Positions 1 through 7,152 are shown, counted from the first letter of the stretch. The stretch is DNA of 15,000 nucleotides from Methylorubrum populi (GCF_002355515.1 NZ_AP014809.1:835001-850000); one strand, 5' to 3'. The notes: a model not told the origin generated them from the letters alone. Numbers and translations are program-made.

Positions 1-562
1 CAGCCGGCAGCACGATGTGGTCGGCCATTCCCTCGACGCGGGTTCGCGCGACCGTGACGCGTCCGTCGTTCGGCCCCGGCAGCAGGAGGGAGGCCAGGGG
101 ATAGAGGCTGCGGCTGCCGGCGATGACGCCGAGCGGGTAATCGACCGGGCCGAACAGGCGCTCCTGCGTCGGCCCGCGCAACGTCACGAGTTCGGCGCCG
201 GCCGGGCCGAAGAAGCGGCGATAGGGCGCGAGGCGGTGCAGCGCGTCGGCGACCTCGCTGCCGCCGTTGGGCGGTCCCAGCATCACCACCCGCCCGAGAT
301 GGTTCGGCCGGTGCCGGGCCAGGAGCACACGTGCGACGAGGCCGCCCATGGAGTGGGTGACGAGGTGGAGGCGTGTCACGTCGGTGCCGAAGGCCGCGAC
401 CGCGGGGGCGATCGTCTCGGCGATGTCGGCGAGCCCCAGCCGGCGGGCTGGATAGTCGAGATTGAGCGTGGCGTAGCCCGCCGCCGTCAGCCGCCGCTCC
501 AGGGGACGCAGCGAGGCGGCCCGGCGGGCGATGCCGTGAAGGAGGAGGACGCCCTCGGTCAC
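1..562 (-). CDS. Alpha/beta hydrolase (lipase/PGAP1-like), C-terminus cut by window edge
   Basis: Predicted serine hydrolase of the small lipase/acyltransferase type. About 187 residues are visible. The N-terminus reads VTEGVLLLHGIARRAASL, where LLHG is the usual oxyanion-hole strand. The nucleophile elbow THSMGG (around residues 73-78) sits in a LVTHSMGGLVARVLL context, and a further strand reads VVMLGPPNGGS. The last visible residues are EGMADHIVLPA, the region just before or at the catalytic His; the true C-terminus lies left of position 1. The GTG start at 562-560 overlaps the LysR stop (GTGA), so the two are probably translationally coupled. No signal peptide is visible, which suggests a cytoplasmic enzyme. 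The substrate cannot be told from sequence. The fold assignment is secure; the exact start is less so. Confidence 0.8.
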   Translation of the reverse strand, partial: MTEGVLLLHGIARRAASLRPLERRLTAAGYATLNLDYPARRLGLADIAETIAPAVAAFGTDVTRLHLVTHSMGGLVARVLLARHRPNHLGRVVMLGPPNGGSEVADALHRLAPYRRFFGPAGAELVTLRGPTQERLFGPVDYPLGVIAGSRSLYPLASLLLPGPNDGRVTVARTRVEGMADHIVLPA

Positions 563-1455
563 GGAAGCGGGGCCGTCGTGCGGCTGGCTTCGGCGAGGGT
601 CGCGCCGAGGAGTTCGGCAAACCGCTCGACTGCCGGATCGGCAGCGCTCGGGCCACGAACCAAGCGAAGGCGCAGGCTCGGCAGCGGCGGCAGGCCCGCC
701 TCGTCCGGATCGAGGGGGCGCAGCGATGGCGGCAACCCGTGCGGGGTGCGCAGGCCGACGCCGAGGCCGGCGGCCACCGCCGCCCACAGGCCCGCAAGGC
801 CGGGGCTGCTGAAGGCGATGCGCCAGGGGACGCCGGCAGCGTCGAGAGCTTCGGTCGCGACGTGGCGGAAGAGGCAGGGCGGCCCGAACAGGGCGAGCGG
901 CAGCGGACGTTGCGCGGCGAGCCCCGCATGCCCCCGCGGTCCGACCCAGACCATGGGCAGTTCGCTGACAAGCGTCCCCTCCCCCACCGCGGGAGCCGCG
1001 TCCCAGACCAGGGCGAGATCGAGGCGGCCAGCCTCCACCTCCGCCCGCAGGACCGCGTCGCGCTCCACATGCGCTTCGACCCGCACCGCCGGGTGCAGCC
1101 GGGCGAAGCGGGCGAGCACCGCCGGCAATTCCGTCTCGGTGAAATCCTGCGGCAGACCCAGCCGCACCCAGCCGGACAGGGCGGGCACGGCAACGGCGCT
1201 CACCGCCGCGTCGTTGAGATCGAGCAGGCGGCGGGCATAGCCGAGCAGCAATTCCCCCGGCTCGGTCAGCGCCAGCCCCCGGCCGTTCCGGCGCAAGAGG
1301 GGCTGGCCGACCTGATCCTCCAGCTTGCGCAGTTGCAGGCTGATCGCCGAGGGCGAGCGGCCCAGCCGGGTCGCGGCCTTCGCGAAGCTGCCGAGATCAA
1401 TCCCCGTCACGAAGGTGCGCAGGACGTCCATGTCGAGGTTGATGGGCAGCGCCAT
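559..1455 (-). CDS. LysR-family transcriptional regulator
   Basis: 298 aa, the usual LTTR length. The N-terminal winged helix-turn-helix (about residues 9-68) reads MDVLRTFVTGIDLGSFAKAA followed by RLGRSPSAISLQLRKLEDQVG and the wing PLLRRNGRGLALTEPGELLL. The rest is a periplasmic-binding-protein-like effector domain (about 95-290). It is divergently arranged with the tautomerase gene at 1575, the classic layout for an LTTR and its target, and it overlaps the downstream alpha/beta hydrolase by GTGA. ATG 1455 is the first start, with only a weak GGAA upstream; M9 at 1431 is the alternative. The start codon lies inside one arm of a 10-bp inverted repeat (see the regulatory entry), suggesting autoregulation. 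The effector is unknown. Confidence 0.93.
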   Translation of the reverse strand: MALPINLDMDVLRTFVTGIDLGSFAKAATRLGRSPSAISLQLRKLEDQVGQPLLRRNGRGLALTEPGELLLGYARRLLDLNDAAVSAVAVPALSGWVRLGLPQDFTETELPAVLARFARLHPAVRVEAHVERDAVLRAEVEAGRLDLALVWDAAPAVGEGTLVSELPMVWVGPRGHAGLAAQRPLPLALFGPPCLFRHVATEALDAAGVPWRIAFSSPGLAGLWAAVAAGLGVGLRTPHGLPPSLRPLDPDEAGLPPLPSLRLRLVRGPSAADPAVERFAELLGATLAEASRTTAPLP

Positions 1456-1509
1456 CGTTCAGATTTTCCGAAGCGTTGATGAAGAACTACGCGATTTTCC
1501 TGAACGATG
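1453..1509. promoter_or_regulatory. Probable LysR operator in divergent promoter region
   Basis: The spacer between the divergent LysR and tautomerase genes contains CATCGTTCAG at 1453-1462 and its exact reverse complement CTGAACGATG at 1500-1509, with 37 bp between them. The left arm includes the LysR start codon. Overlapping the left arm, TTCAGATTTTCCGAA (1458-1472) is a TTC-N9-GAA element that satisfies the LTTR T-N11-A rule. The octamer GATTTTCC occurs twice, at 1462-1469 and 1493-1500. LTTRs typically bind two such half-regions and bend the DNA. Binding itself is inferred. Confidence 0.5.
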
Positions 1510-1574
1510 CTGCGCGGTTCAATCGAAAGCGTCAACGGCGGATCGGCCGCCGTCATCGGATCAGCGAGAACGCC

Positions 1575-1973
1575 ATGCCCTTCATCAGAGTCACGATCGC
1601 CGGCCCGGAGACCGGGAGCGAGACGGTCGCCGCACTCCAGCGGGGAATCACCGCGTTGATGGCGGAGGTGCTCGGCAAGCGGGCGGATCTCACCGCCGTC
1701 CTGATCGAGCCGGCGCCGGCCGGCGGCTGGTCCGTCGGTGGCGCGGCGGTGACACCGGCAGCGCATGTCGAGGCGCGGGTGACGCAGGGCACCAACACGG
1801 CTGAGGAGAAGGCGCGGTTCGTGGCCGCGGCCCACGATCTCTTGGTGCGGATGCTGCCCGGGCCGTTGCCTCTGGCGACCTACGTCGTCGTGCAGGAGGT
1901 ACCGGCGGAGGCCTGGGGTTATGGCGGCCTCACCCAGGCGGCGCGAGCGCAAGAGGCTGCAGCCCGGAAATAG
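1575..1973 (+). CDS. Tautomerase family protein (4-oxalocrotonate tautomerase-like)
   Basis: 132 aa beginning MPFIRVTIAGPETGSE. Proline directly after the initiator Met is the catalytic base of the tautomerase superfamily once Met is removed, and this is why ATG 1575 is preferred over the in-frame ATG at 1476, which would bury the proline. The first half matches the beta-alpha-beta unit (PFIRVTI, then a helix TVAALQRGITALMAEVLGK and strand LTAVLIEPAPAGGW). The second half has helix AEEKARFVAAAHDLL and strand ATYVVVQEVPAEAWGYGG, like the longer two-unit members. Length exceeds the 60-70 aa of classical 4-OT. It is divergent from a LysR regulator and 109 bp ahead of an MFS transporter. The substrate is unknown; possibly catabolism of an aromatic or unsaturated acid, by inference. 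Confidence 0.85.
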   Translation: MPFIRVTIAGPETGSETVAALQRGITALMAEVLGKRADLTAVLIEPAPAGGWSVGGAAVTPAAHVEARVTQGTNTAEEKARFVAAAHDLLVRMLPGPLPLATYVVVQEVPAEAWGYGGLTQAARAQEAAARK

Positions 1974-2082
1974 GCCGGCGCCGTCGTGCGAACGGAAGCA
2001 GCGGATCGCGGCCGGCCCGGCTTCGATCCGCCGACATTTCCTGGCATCCTCGCCGCAGCGATTTGCACGGAGGGGGCGCGGG

Positions 2083-3249
2083 GTGCTGGCGGCGGAAAGC
2101 GGACCGCGTGACGGCCCCGCCGGTTCGGGCCGCCTCCTCCTGCTCTACGCGGCCCTCTATGGCGGGTACGGCGCGCTCTCGCCCTTTCTGCCGGCCTTCC
2201 TCGAAACGCGGGGGCTCGGACCGAGCGAGATCGGGACGCTGCTCTCCGCCGGGATGCTGGTGCGGCTTGCCGCCGGTCCGCTCGCCGGACGGTTCGCCGA
2301 CCGCTCCGGCGCCGTGCGGGCCTTCCTCGCCGTCGGGCTCGCCCTCTCGGCGGCGCTGACCCTGGCCTTCCTCGGCGGCCAGGGATTCGTCGTGCTGCTC
2401 GCCGTCGCCCTCGCGCAGGCGGCGGCCACCGCGCCGCTCGCCCCGCTGGCCGATACGGTGGCGCTCGCCGGCAGCCGCGACGGCGCCGTCTATGGCCGCG
2501 TTCGCGCGGCCGGCTCGGCCGCCTTCATCGCCACCACCGTCCTCACCGGCCATCTCGTCGGGGTCTTCGGGCACGGCGTCGGCCCGCTCGCCTGCGGCCT
2601 CCTCTTCGCAGCGGGGGCGGCGCTGACGCGGCGGCTTCCGTCGGCCCCGGCCTCGGCGAACCCGGCCGGCGACGCGGGCGGCGGATTCGCTTCGCTCGCC
2701 GCGGATGCCCGCTTCCGCCGCCTCCTGCTCGCCGCCGCGCTGGTGATCGGTGCGCACGCCATGCACGACGCCTTCGCGGTCATCGTCTGGCAGGCCGCGG
2801 GCATCGCGCCGCGCGTTGCAGGGCTGCTCTGGGCCGAGGCGGTGGCGGCGGAGGTGGCGGTGTTCCTCTGGCTCGGGCCGCGGCTCATCGCGCGGTTCGG
2901 ACCGGAGCGGGCGCTGGTCCTCGCCGCTCTGGCGGGCGCCCTGCGCTGGGCGGTGCAGGCGCAGACCTCCTGGCTGCCCGTCCTCGTCGGAATCCAGGCG
3001 CTGCACGGGCTCACCTTCGCGCTCCTGCACCTCGCCTGCCTGCAGTTCATCGTGGCGATCGTGCCGGAGCATCGCCGGGCGACGGCGCTCACGGTCTACG
3101 GCACCTTCGGCCTCGGTCTCGCTTCCGCGCTGATGACGCTGCTCTGCGGCCTCCTCTACGAACGGTTCGGCACGACGGGCTTCTGGGTCATGACCGCCGC
3201 GAGCCTGGCCGCCGTTCCCGTTGCGCGCGGCCTCCCCCGCATCCGATAA
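2083..3249 (+). CDS. MFS transporter, HcaT/PPP-family-like (MFS_1_like)
   Basis: 388 aa integral membrane protein with alternating hydrophobic segments consistent with about 12 helices. The first helix contains LLLLYAALYGGYGALSPFLP, followed by a FLETRGLGPSEIG loop and the motif-A-like GPLAGRFADRSGAVR between helices 2 and 3, which is typical of the 3-phenylpropionate transporter (HcaT) branch of the major facilitator superfamily. I chose GTG 2083 because GGAGGGGG lies at 2069-2076 with 6-nt spacing; the frame stays open upstream to 1921, but that would add an Arg-rich non-membrane extension overlapping the tautomerase gene. It follows the tautomerase by 109 bp in the same direction. Substrate unproven; a small carboxylic acid is plausible from family and neighbour. 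Confidence 0.85.
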   Translation: MLAAESGPRDGPAGSGRLLLLYAALYGGYGALSPFLPAFLETRGLGPSEIGTLLSAGMLVRLAAGPLAGRFADRSGAVRAFLAVGLALSAALTLAFLGGQGFVVLLAVALAQAAATAPLAPLADTVALAGSRDGAVYGRVRAAGSAAFIATTVLTGHLVGVFGHGVGPLACGLLFAAGAALTRRLPSAPASANPAGDAGGGFASLAADARFRRLLLAAALVIGAHAMHDAFAVIVWQAAGIAPRVAGLLWAEAVAAEVAVFLWLGPRLIARFGPERALVLAALAGALRWAVQAQTSWLPVLVGIQALHGLTFALLHLACLQFIVAIVPEHRRATALTVYGTFGLGLASALMTLLCGLLYERFGTTGFWVMTAASLAAVPVARGLPRIR

Positions 3250-3298
3250 GGTGCCCGCCTTCGGTCCCTCATCGCATTCGCCTTCGCGATCCGGGACA

Positions 3299-3304
3299 TA
3301 TATA
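3299..3304 (+). promoter_or_regulatory. Possible -10 box for priA
   Basis: TATATA in an otherwise GC-rich spacer, with a poor -35 (TTCGCC, 3277-3282) at 16 bp. It would give a leader of only about 20 nt before priA ATG 3333, in line with the lack of a clear Shine-Dalgarno there. Weak, sequence-only call. Confidence 0.3.
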
Positions 3305-3332
3305 GAACAAATCAGGCAGCCCCCATGATTCC

Positions 3333-5510
3333 ATGCCCGTCGTCGCCGACATCCTGATCCCGCTCGCCCTCGACACCGCCTACAGCTACGCGGTGCCGGC
3401 CGGGCTCGACCTCGCCGCGGGCGACATCGTGCAGGTGCCGCTGGGGCCGCGCGAGACGATCGGCGTGGTCTGGGGGCTCGACGAGCGGGCGTCGGGAGGA
3501 AACCTCAGGCCGGTGACGGGCCGGGTCGAGGCGCCGCCGCTCTCCGAATCCCTGCGCAAGCTGGTCGATTGGCTCGCCCGCTACACCCTGGCGCCGAAGG
3601 GCTCGGCGCTCGCCATGGCGCTGCGCCTGCCCGATGAGACCGCCCGCAACGAGGCGCCGCGGATCGGCGTGCGCCCGTCCGGCAAGCCGCCGGCCCGGCA
3701 GACGGTGGCCCGCGGCAAGGTGATGGCGGTGGCCGCCGACGGCGCCGTGCGCGGCAAGAGCGCGCTCGCCAAGGAGGCGGGCGTGTCGCTCAGCGTGGTC
3801 GATGGGCTGATCGACGACGGCGCGCTGGAGACGGTGGCGCTGATGCCGGAGCCCGTGGCCCTGCCGCCGGACCCGGACCATCCGCGGGTGCCGCTCTCGG
3901 AGGCGCAGGCGGAGGCCGCGCACGCCCTGATCGCGAACGCCGCCGCCCCGGCGGAGACGGTGACCGGTGAGACGGTCCTCCTCGAAGGCGTGACCGGCTC
4001 GGGCAAGACCGAGGTGTATTTCGAGGCGGTGGCCGAATGCGTGCGGCAGGGGCGGCAGGCCCTGGTGCTGATGCCGGAGATCGCGCTCACCGCGCAGTTC
4101 CTCGACCGCTTTGCCGGGCGCTTCGGCGTGCGGCCGGCCACCTGGCATTCCGGCGTCGGCGGCAAGCGCCGCGAGCGGCTGCGGGCGGGCGTGGCCGCGG
4201 GCGAGGTCTCGGTGGTGGTCGGCGCCCGCTCGGCCCTGTTCCTGCCGTTCCGCAATCTCGGCCTGATCGTGGTCGATGAGGAGCACGAGACCGCCTACAA
4301 GCAGGAGGACGGCGTCCACTACCACGCCCGCGACATGGCGGTGGTGCGCGGCAAGATCGAGGGCTGCCCGGTGGTGCTGGCCTCGGCGACGCCCTCGATC
4401 GAGTCGCGGGTCAACGCGCAAAGCGGGCGCTACCGCCACGTCGTGCTCCCCGGCCGTTTCGGCGGGCGGCCGCTGCCGGACATCGCGGCCATCGACATGC
4501 GCCTCGACAAGCCGGAGCGCGGGCGCTTCCTGTCGCCGCCGATGGTGAACGCGGTGAAGGCGACGCTGGCGGCGGGTGATCAGGCGCTGCTGTTCCTCAA
4601 CCGCCGGGGCTACGCGCCGCTCACCCTGTGCCGGGCCTGCGGCCACCGCTACCAGTGCCGCAACTGCTCGACCTGGCTCGTCGAGCACCGCTTCCGCCGG
4701 GCGCTGGTCTGCCATCAATGCGGCTACGCCGAGCGCAAGCCCGAGGCCTGCACCGAGTGCGGCGCCTTCGACCACCTCACCCCCTGCGGGCCGGGCGTCG
4801 AGCGAATCGCCGAGGAAGTGGCCGAGCTGTTTCCCGAGCAGCGCATCGTCGTGCTGTCGAGCGACTTTCCCGGCGGTGCCGAGCGGCTGCGGCAGGAACT
4901 CGAGACCGTGGCGGCGGGCGAGTGCGACATCGTCATCGGCACGCAGCTCGTGGCCAAGGGCCACAACTTTCCGCACCTGACGCTGGTCGGCGTGCTCGAT
5001 GCCGATATCGGCCTCACCTCCGGCGATCCGCGGGCGGCCGAGCGCACGTTCCAGCTGCTGCAGCAGGTGACGGGGCGCGCGGGGCGCGGCGAGCGGCCGG
5101 GGCGCGCCCTGGTCCAGACCTACCAGCCCGAGCACCCGGTCATCGCCGCCCTGCTCTCGGGCGATGCCGACCGATTCTACGAGGAAGAGATCTGGGCCCG
5201 CGAGGCGGCGGGGCTCCCGCCGTTCGGGCGGCTCGCGGCGCTGATCGTGTCGGGCGAGGAGCGGGAGAAGGCCGAGGCGCACGGCCAAGCCCTGGCGCGG
5301 GTTGCCGATCCGCCCGCCGGCGTCACCGTGCTCGGCCCGGCCGAGGCGCCGCTCGCCCTGGTACGCGGGCGCTGGCGCTTCCGGCTTCTGGTGAAGACCG
5401 AGCGCGGCATCGACGTGCAGAGTTATCTGCGGGACTGGCTCGCCCGCGGACCGAAGCCGCGGGGTAATCTCAAGGTCGCAATCGACGTGGACCCGCAGAG
5501 CTTTCTATAA
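3333..5510 (+). CDS. priA: Primosomal replication restart helicase PriA
   Basis: 725 aa, normal PriA length. It is the 3'-to-5' superfamily 2 DNA helicase that recognises stalled or repaired forks and reloads DnaB. Order seen: N-terminal 3' DNA-binding domain (VADILIPLALDTAYSYAVP), winged helix around 120-170, Walker A GVTGSGKTE at 219-227 (K225), Walker B DEEH at 315-318, and a zinc-binding insertion with eight cysteines at 433, 436, 442, 445, 460, 463, 473 and 476, the same spacing as in E. coli PriA. The C-terminal helicase motifs include GTQLVAKGHNFPHL and the LLQQVTGRAGRG arginine-finger region. All key residues are present, so it should be active. No Shine-Dalgarno stands out before ATG 3333. 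The gene is flanked by an unrelated MFS gene and a STAS-like gene. Confidence 0.97.
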   Translation: MPVVADILIPLALDTAYSYAVPAGLDLAAGDIVQVPLGPRETIGVVWGLDERASGGNLRPVTGRVEAPPLSESLRKLVDWLARYTLAPKGSALAMALRLPDETARNEAPRIGVRPSGKPPARQTVARGKVMAVAADGAVRGKSALAKEAGVSLSVVDGLIDDGALETVALMPEPVALPPDPDHPRVPLSEAQAEAAHALIANAAAPAETVTGETVLLEGVTGSGKTEVYFEAVAECVRQGRQALVLMPEIALTAQFLDRFAGRFGVRPATWHSGVGGKRRERLRAGVAAGEVSVVVGARSALFLPFRNLGLIVVDEEHETAYKQEDGVHYHARDMAVVRGKIEGCPVVLASATPSIESRVNAQSGRYRHVVLPGRFGGRPLPDIAAIDMRLDKPERGRFLSPPMVNAVKATLAAGDQALLFLNRRGYAPLTLCRACGHRYQCRNCSTWLVEHRFRRALVCHQCGYAERKPEACTECGAFDHLTPCGPGVERIAEEVAELFPEQRIVVLSSDFPGGAERLRQELETVAAGECDIVIGTQLVAKGHNFPHLTLVGVLDADIGLTSGDPRAAERTFQLLQQVTGRAGRGERPGRALVQTYQPEHPVIAALLSGDADRFYEEEIWAREAAGLPPFGRLAALIVSGEEREKAEAHGQALARVADPPAGVTVLGPAEAPLALVRGRWRFRLLVKTERGIDVQSYLRDWLARGPKPRGNLKVAIDVDPQSFL

Positions 5511-5511
5511 T
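5482..5511 (+). promoter_or_regulatory. Possible sigma-70-type promoter for the STAS/SEC14 gene
   Basis: A perfect TATAAT at 5506-5511 spans the priA stop codon (TAA, 5508-5510). TCGACG at 5482-5487 is a 4/6 match to TTGACA with an 18-bp spacer. Predicted transcription start is about 5518, leaving a leader of about 67 nt before the TTG start at 5585. TATAAT is rare by chance in DNA this GC-rich, but there is no experimental support. Confidence 0.4.
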
Positions 5512-5584
5512 CGGGTCCGTTCGCCGCCGGCTCGAGGTCACCACCCGGTCTCTGGCCCTCGGCTCAATCGAGGAGCGCCGCACC

Positions 5585-5947
5585 TTGCTGACCTACGAGA
5601 AGAAGCCCGATTCCGCGATCGCCGAGATCGTCGTCGATGGGAAGATCTCCGACGAGGAGATGAACGCGGTGATGACCGCGATGAAGGCGGACCTCGACAA
5701 GGGCGGCCGCCTCAAGCTCCTGGAAGACATCCGCAGCTTCGAGGGCATGGAGCCGGCGGCCTTCTTCAAAGATCCCCGCTTCGGCATCTCGATGATGAAG
5801 GGCGTGAGCCACGTGGCGCTCGTCACCGATGCGACCTGGCTGCGGGCCGTGGCCGAGACCTTCGGCTTCGTCTCGCCGGTGCAGATCAAGGTGTTCGAGC
5901 GCGCCCGCATCGGCGAGGCGCGGACCTGGCTCGAAGCGGCGGTCTGA
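5585..5947 (+). CDS. STAS/SEC14 (SpoIIAA-like) domain protein
   Basis: 120 aa protein of the SpoIIAA-like family (PF11964 type), which folds like STAS and SEC14/CRAL-TRIO lipid-binding domains; function in bacteria is poorly defined. The pattern matches across its whole length: strand IAEIVVDGKISDEEMNAV, helix AMKADLDKGGRLKLLEDIRS, FKDPRFGISMMKGVSHVALVTDA, and C-terminal PVQIKVFERARIGEARTWLE. The start is TTG 5585, supported by AGGAG at 5571-5575 with 9-nt spacing and by the family N-terminus. There is no signal peptide or membrane helix, so it is cytoplasmic. It lies 74 bp after priA, probably with its own promoter, and converges on the secreted-protein gene. Confidence 0.85.
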   Translation: MLTYEKKPDSAIAEIVVDGKISDEEMNAVMTAMKADLDKGGRLKLLEDIRSFEGMEPAAFFKDPRFGISMMKGVSHVALVTDATWLRAVAETFGFVSPVQIKVFERARIGEARTWLEAAV

Positions 5948-5975
5948 CGGGACGAGGCCGCGCCCGCACGAAAAA

Positions 5976-5998
5976 GGGCGGGCCTTGCGGGCCCGCCC
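5976..5998 (-). terminator. Intrinsic terminator of the secreted 126-aa protein gene
   Basis: Nine-base perfect stem GGGCGGGCC (5976-5984) with GGCCCGCCC (5990-5998) and a 5-nt loop. On the minus strand it is followed by a run of five T (AAAAA at 5971-5975 on plus), so it terminates leftward transcription from the gene at 6025-6405. The plus side has no T-run, though the hairpin may still slow transcription from the STAS gene. Confidence 0.85.
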
Positions 5999-6024
5999 CT
6001 CGCGTCAGAAAAATTCCGGTCCCG

Positions 6025-6405
6025 TCACTCGGCCGAGGCGGTGCGAACCGTATGACGCTTGGCCATCCAGCGGCCGGTGCAGAGGCCGCCCGAGACGCGC
6101 CACGTGCCGGAGCCCGAGCGAGTCTGGAGACGGCCCGAGGCGGTGCCGTTCGCCGCCGCCGTCGCGACGTTCAGGCCGACGCCGCCATCCGCCTCGACGC
6201 GGCCGGTCACCGTGGTGCCGCCGGAGGACGCGTTCGTGATCGGACGAACCTGCCCGTCCCGCACCGCGAGGGTGTAGCTGTACTGCGCGTCGCACAATCC
6301 GCTCTCGGTCACGAGCTGGACCGACCATGTCCCGTCGAAATCCCCCGCCATCGCCGGCGAGACGAGCGCGGCGGCCAGAGCGGCGGTGAGGGCGAACTTG
6401 GGCAT
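6025..6405 (-). CDS. Small secreted protein, hypothetical
   Basis: 126 aa. A clear Sec signal peptide (MPKFALTAALAAALVSPAMA, cleavage predicted after A20, before GDFDGTW) indicates periplasmic or secreted location. The mature part of about 106 residues is polar, Gly/Thr/Ser rich and probably all-beta, with GTWSVQLV at its start and SGTWRVSGGLCTGRW near its end. Two cysteines (C38 and C109) could form one disulfide. I do not recognise a characterised family; similar GTW-containing small secreted proteins occur in rhizobial-type genomes, but the function is unknown. A GGA lies about 8 nt before ATG 6405, and a T-run terminator follows the gene, so it appears to be monocistronic. Confidence 0.75.
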   Translation of the reverse strand: MPKFALTAALAAALVSPAMAGDFDGTWSVQLVTESGLCDAQYSYTLAVRDGQVRPITNASSGGTTVTGRVEADGGVGLNVATAAANGTASGRLQTRSGSGTWRVSGGLCTGRWMAKRHTVRTASAE

Positions 6406-6435
6406 GCGTGATCCAACTCAGCGACGAGGGTGAAC

Positions 6436-6467
6436 GTACGGTGCGCCGTCGCCCGCGCTGTCCGTAC
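6436..6467. repeat. 6-bp inverted repeat in divergent spacer
   Basis: GTACGG (6436-6441) and CCGTAC (6462-6467) are exact reverse complements, 20 bp apart, between the secreted-protein start (6405) and the small ORF at 6516. It could be a regulator site, but arms of this length also arise by chance. Confidence 0.25.
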
Positions 6468-6515
6468 CGCCAATCTGTGAGATGCCCGCACTCTACGCGA
6501 ACAAGAGGCGATAAT

Positions 6516-6653
6516 ATGACGGCAACCGATGCCTCGGTTTCCGACAATTCACGACTGTTCGAGGAACAAATTACGCGCAGCCAGCGAGGAGGTCCCGACA
6601 CCTGTGGCTTTTGCGCACGTCAGTGTTGCAAGCTGAGCTTTATAAGCTCTTGA
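6516..6653 (+). CDS. Possible 45-aa Cys-rich small protein
   Basis: Short ORF starting ATG 6516 with AGAGG at 6504-6508 (7-nt spacing). The N-terminal half is acidic and polar (MTATDASVSDNSRLFEEQIT). It then runs through RSQRGG to a C-terminal PDTCGFCARQCCKLSFISS with four cysteines in a CxxC-x3-CC pattern. Only 25 of 45 third positions are G or C, far below the neighbouring genes, so it is either foreign or not coding. The double glycine followed by a Cys-rich tail resembles a leader/core peptide, but no modifying enzyme or peptidase-transporter gene is nearby. Function unknown. Confidence 0.35.
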   Translation: MTATDASVSDNSRLFEEQITRSQRGGPDTCGFCARQCCKLSFISS

Positions 6654-6900
6654 ACAATTCCATGACGATTGGGCAAAGCAGCCAATCTCGAGCGTCGAGC
6701 GAATCGAATAGCCCCGCTTGATTGACAGAGGCGGCGCTTACCGTGGCCGTACGGATGCGCCGCAGGTCGCCTCGGACGCGGATACGCTGGGAGGCCATGC
6801 CGCGACGCGTTCTCTCGGCGAGGCTTTCGCATTGGCCCGATAGGAGACCCTTTCGGAAACGGATGCTGCAGAACCCGGAGCCGCGGTGATCGGCTGGGGT
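6654..6900. other. Gene-poor, compositionally mixed spacer
   Basis: No convincing gene. A 52-codon frame on the minus strand (6640-6798) has an ATG but no usable Shine-Dalgarno. TTGACA at 6723-6728 has no matching -10 at 16-18 bp. The left part is AT-richer than the surrounding genes and the right part returns to normal composition. No tRNA or recognisable mobile-element end is visible. Confidence 0.5.
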
Positions 6901-7152
6901 TCAGGCGGAGGGTTCGGAGAGCCGCGCCCGGTGGCGGTCGAGGGCGTCGAGCAGGATCGGCATGAAGGCGGAGGATGCATTGAGGCCCGCCACGCCTTGC
7001 CCGAGGCGGTCGAGCGCCTGGATCTGCGCCTCGAGACCGTCATACGCGGCGAGATAGGCCCAGATCGCCTCGTCGGCCTCGCCGACCTGGACCGGCTGCT
7101 CGGAGGCGAGCAGGGCCGAGAAGAGATCGAAGGTTTTGTCCAGGCTCGCCAC
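6901..7152 (-). CDS. Hypothetical 83-aa helical protein
   Basis: Small acidic, probably all-helical protein containing FDLFSALLASEQPVQVGEAD, then an AYLAAYDGLEAQIQALDRLG segment and FMPILLDALDRHRARLSEP. I do not recognise a family; no signal peptide, membrane segment or metal motif. GTG 7152 is preferred because AGGAG (minus strand of 7158-7162) sits 5 nt upstream; the in-frame ATG at 7176 would add eight residues but lacks such a site. It is the last gene of the leftward arm, 99 bp after the anchored SDR, separated from it by a strong hairpin, so it may be expressed at a different level. Confidence 0.6.
   Translation of the reverse strand: MASLDKTFDLFSALLASEQPVQVGEADEAIWAYLAAYDGLEAQIQALDRLGQGVAGLNASSAFMPILLDALDRHRARLSEPSA

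Noticed and set aside
1476..1574. N-terminal extension of the tautomerase from ATG 1476
   Set aside because: It would bury the catalytic proline and run through the operator region; ATG 1575 gives the family-typical MPFI start.
3312..5288. Long open frame on the minus strand opposite priA
   Set aside because: It is a shadow of a GC-rich gene: composition is Arg/His/Gly-rich low-complexity, and it is antisense to an unambiguous PriA with all motifs.
6635..6649. Palindrome GAGCTTTATAAGCTC as a terminator or IS end
   Set aside because: The stem is only 6 bp, no T-run follows, and no transposase or matching second end is present.
6516..6653. Methanobactin or mycofactocin precursor
   Set aside because: The Cys pattern is only loosely similar and none of the required biosynthetic genes is in the window.
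6640..6798. 52-codon minus-strand ORF starting MASQRIRVRG
   Set aside because: No Shine-Dalgarno at a usable distance, mixed composition and overlap with the competing plus-strand small ORF; not supported enough to annotate.
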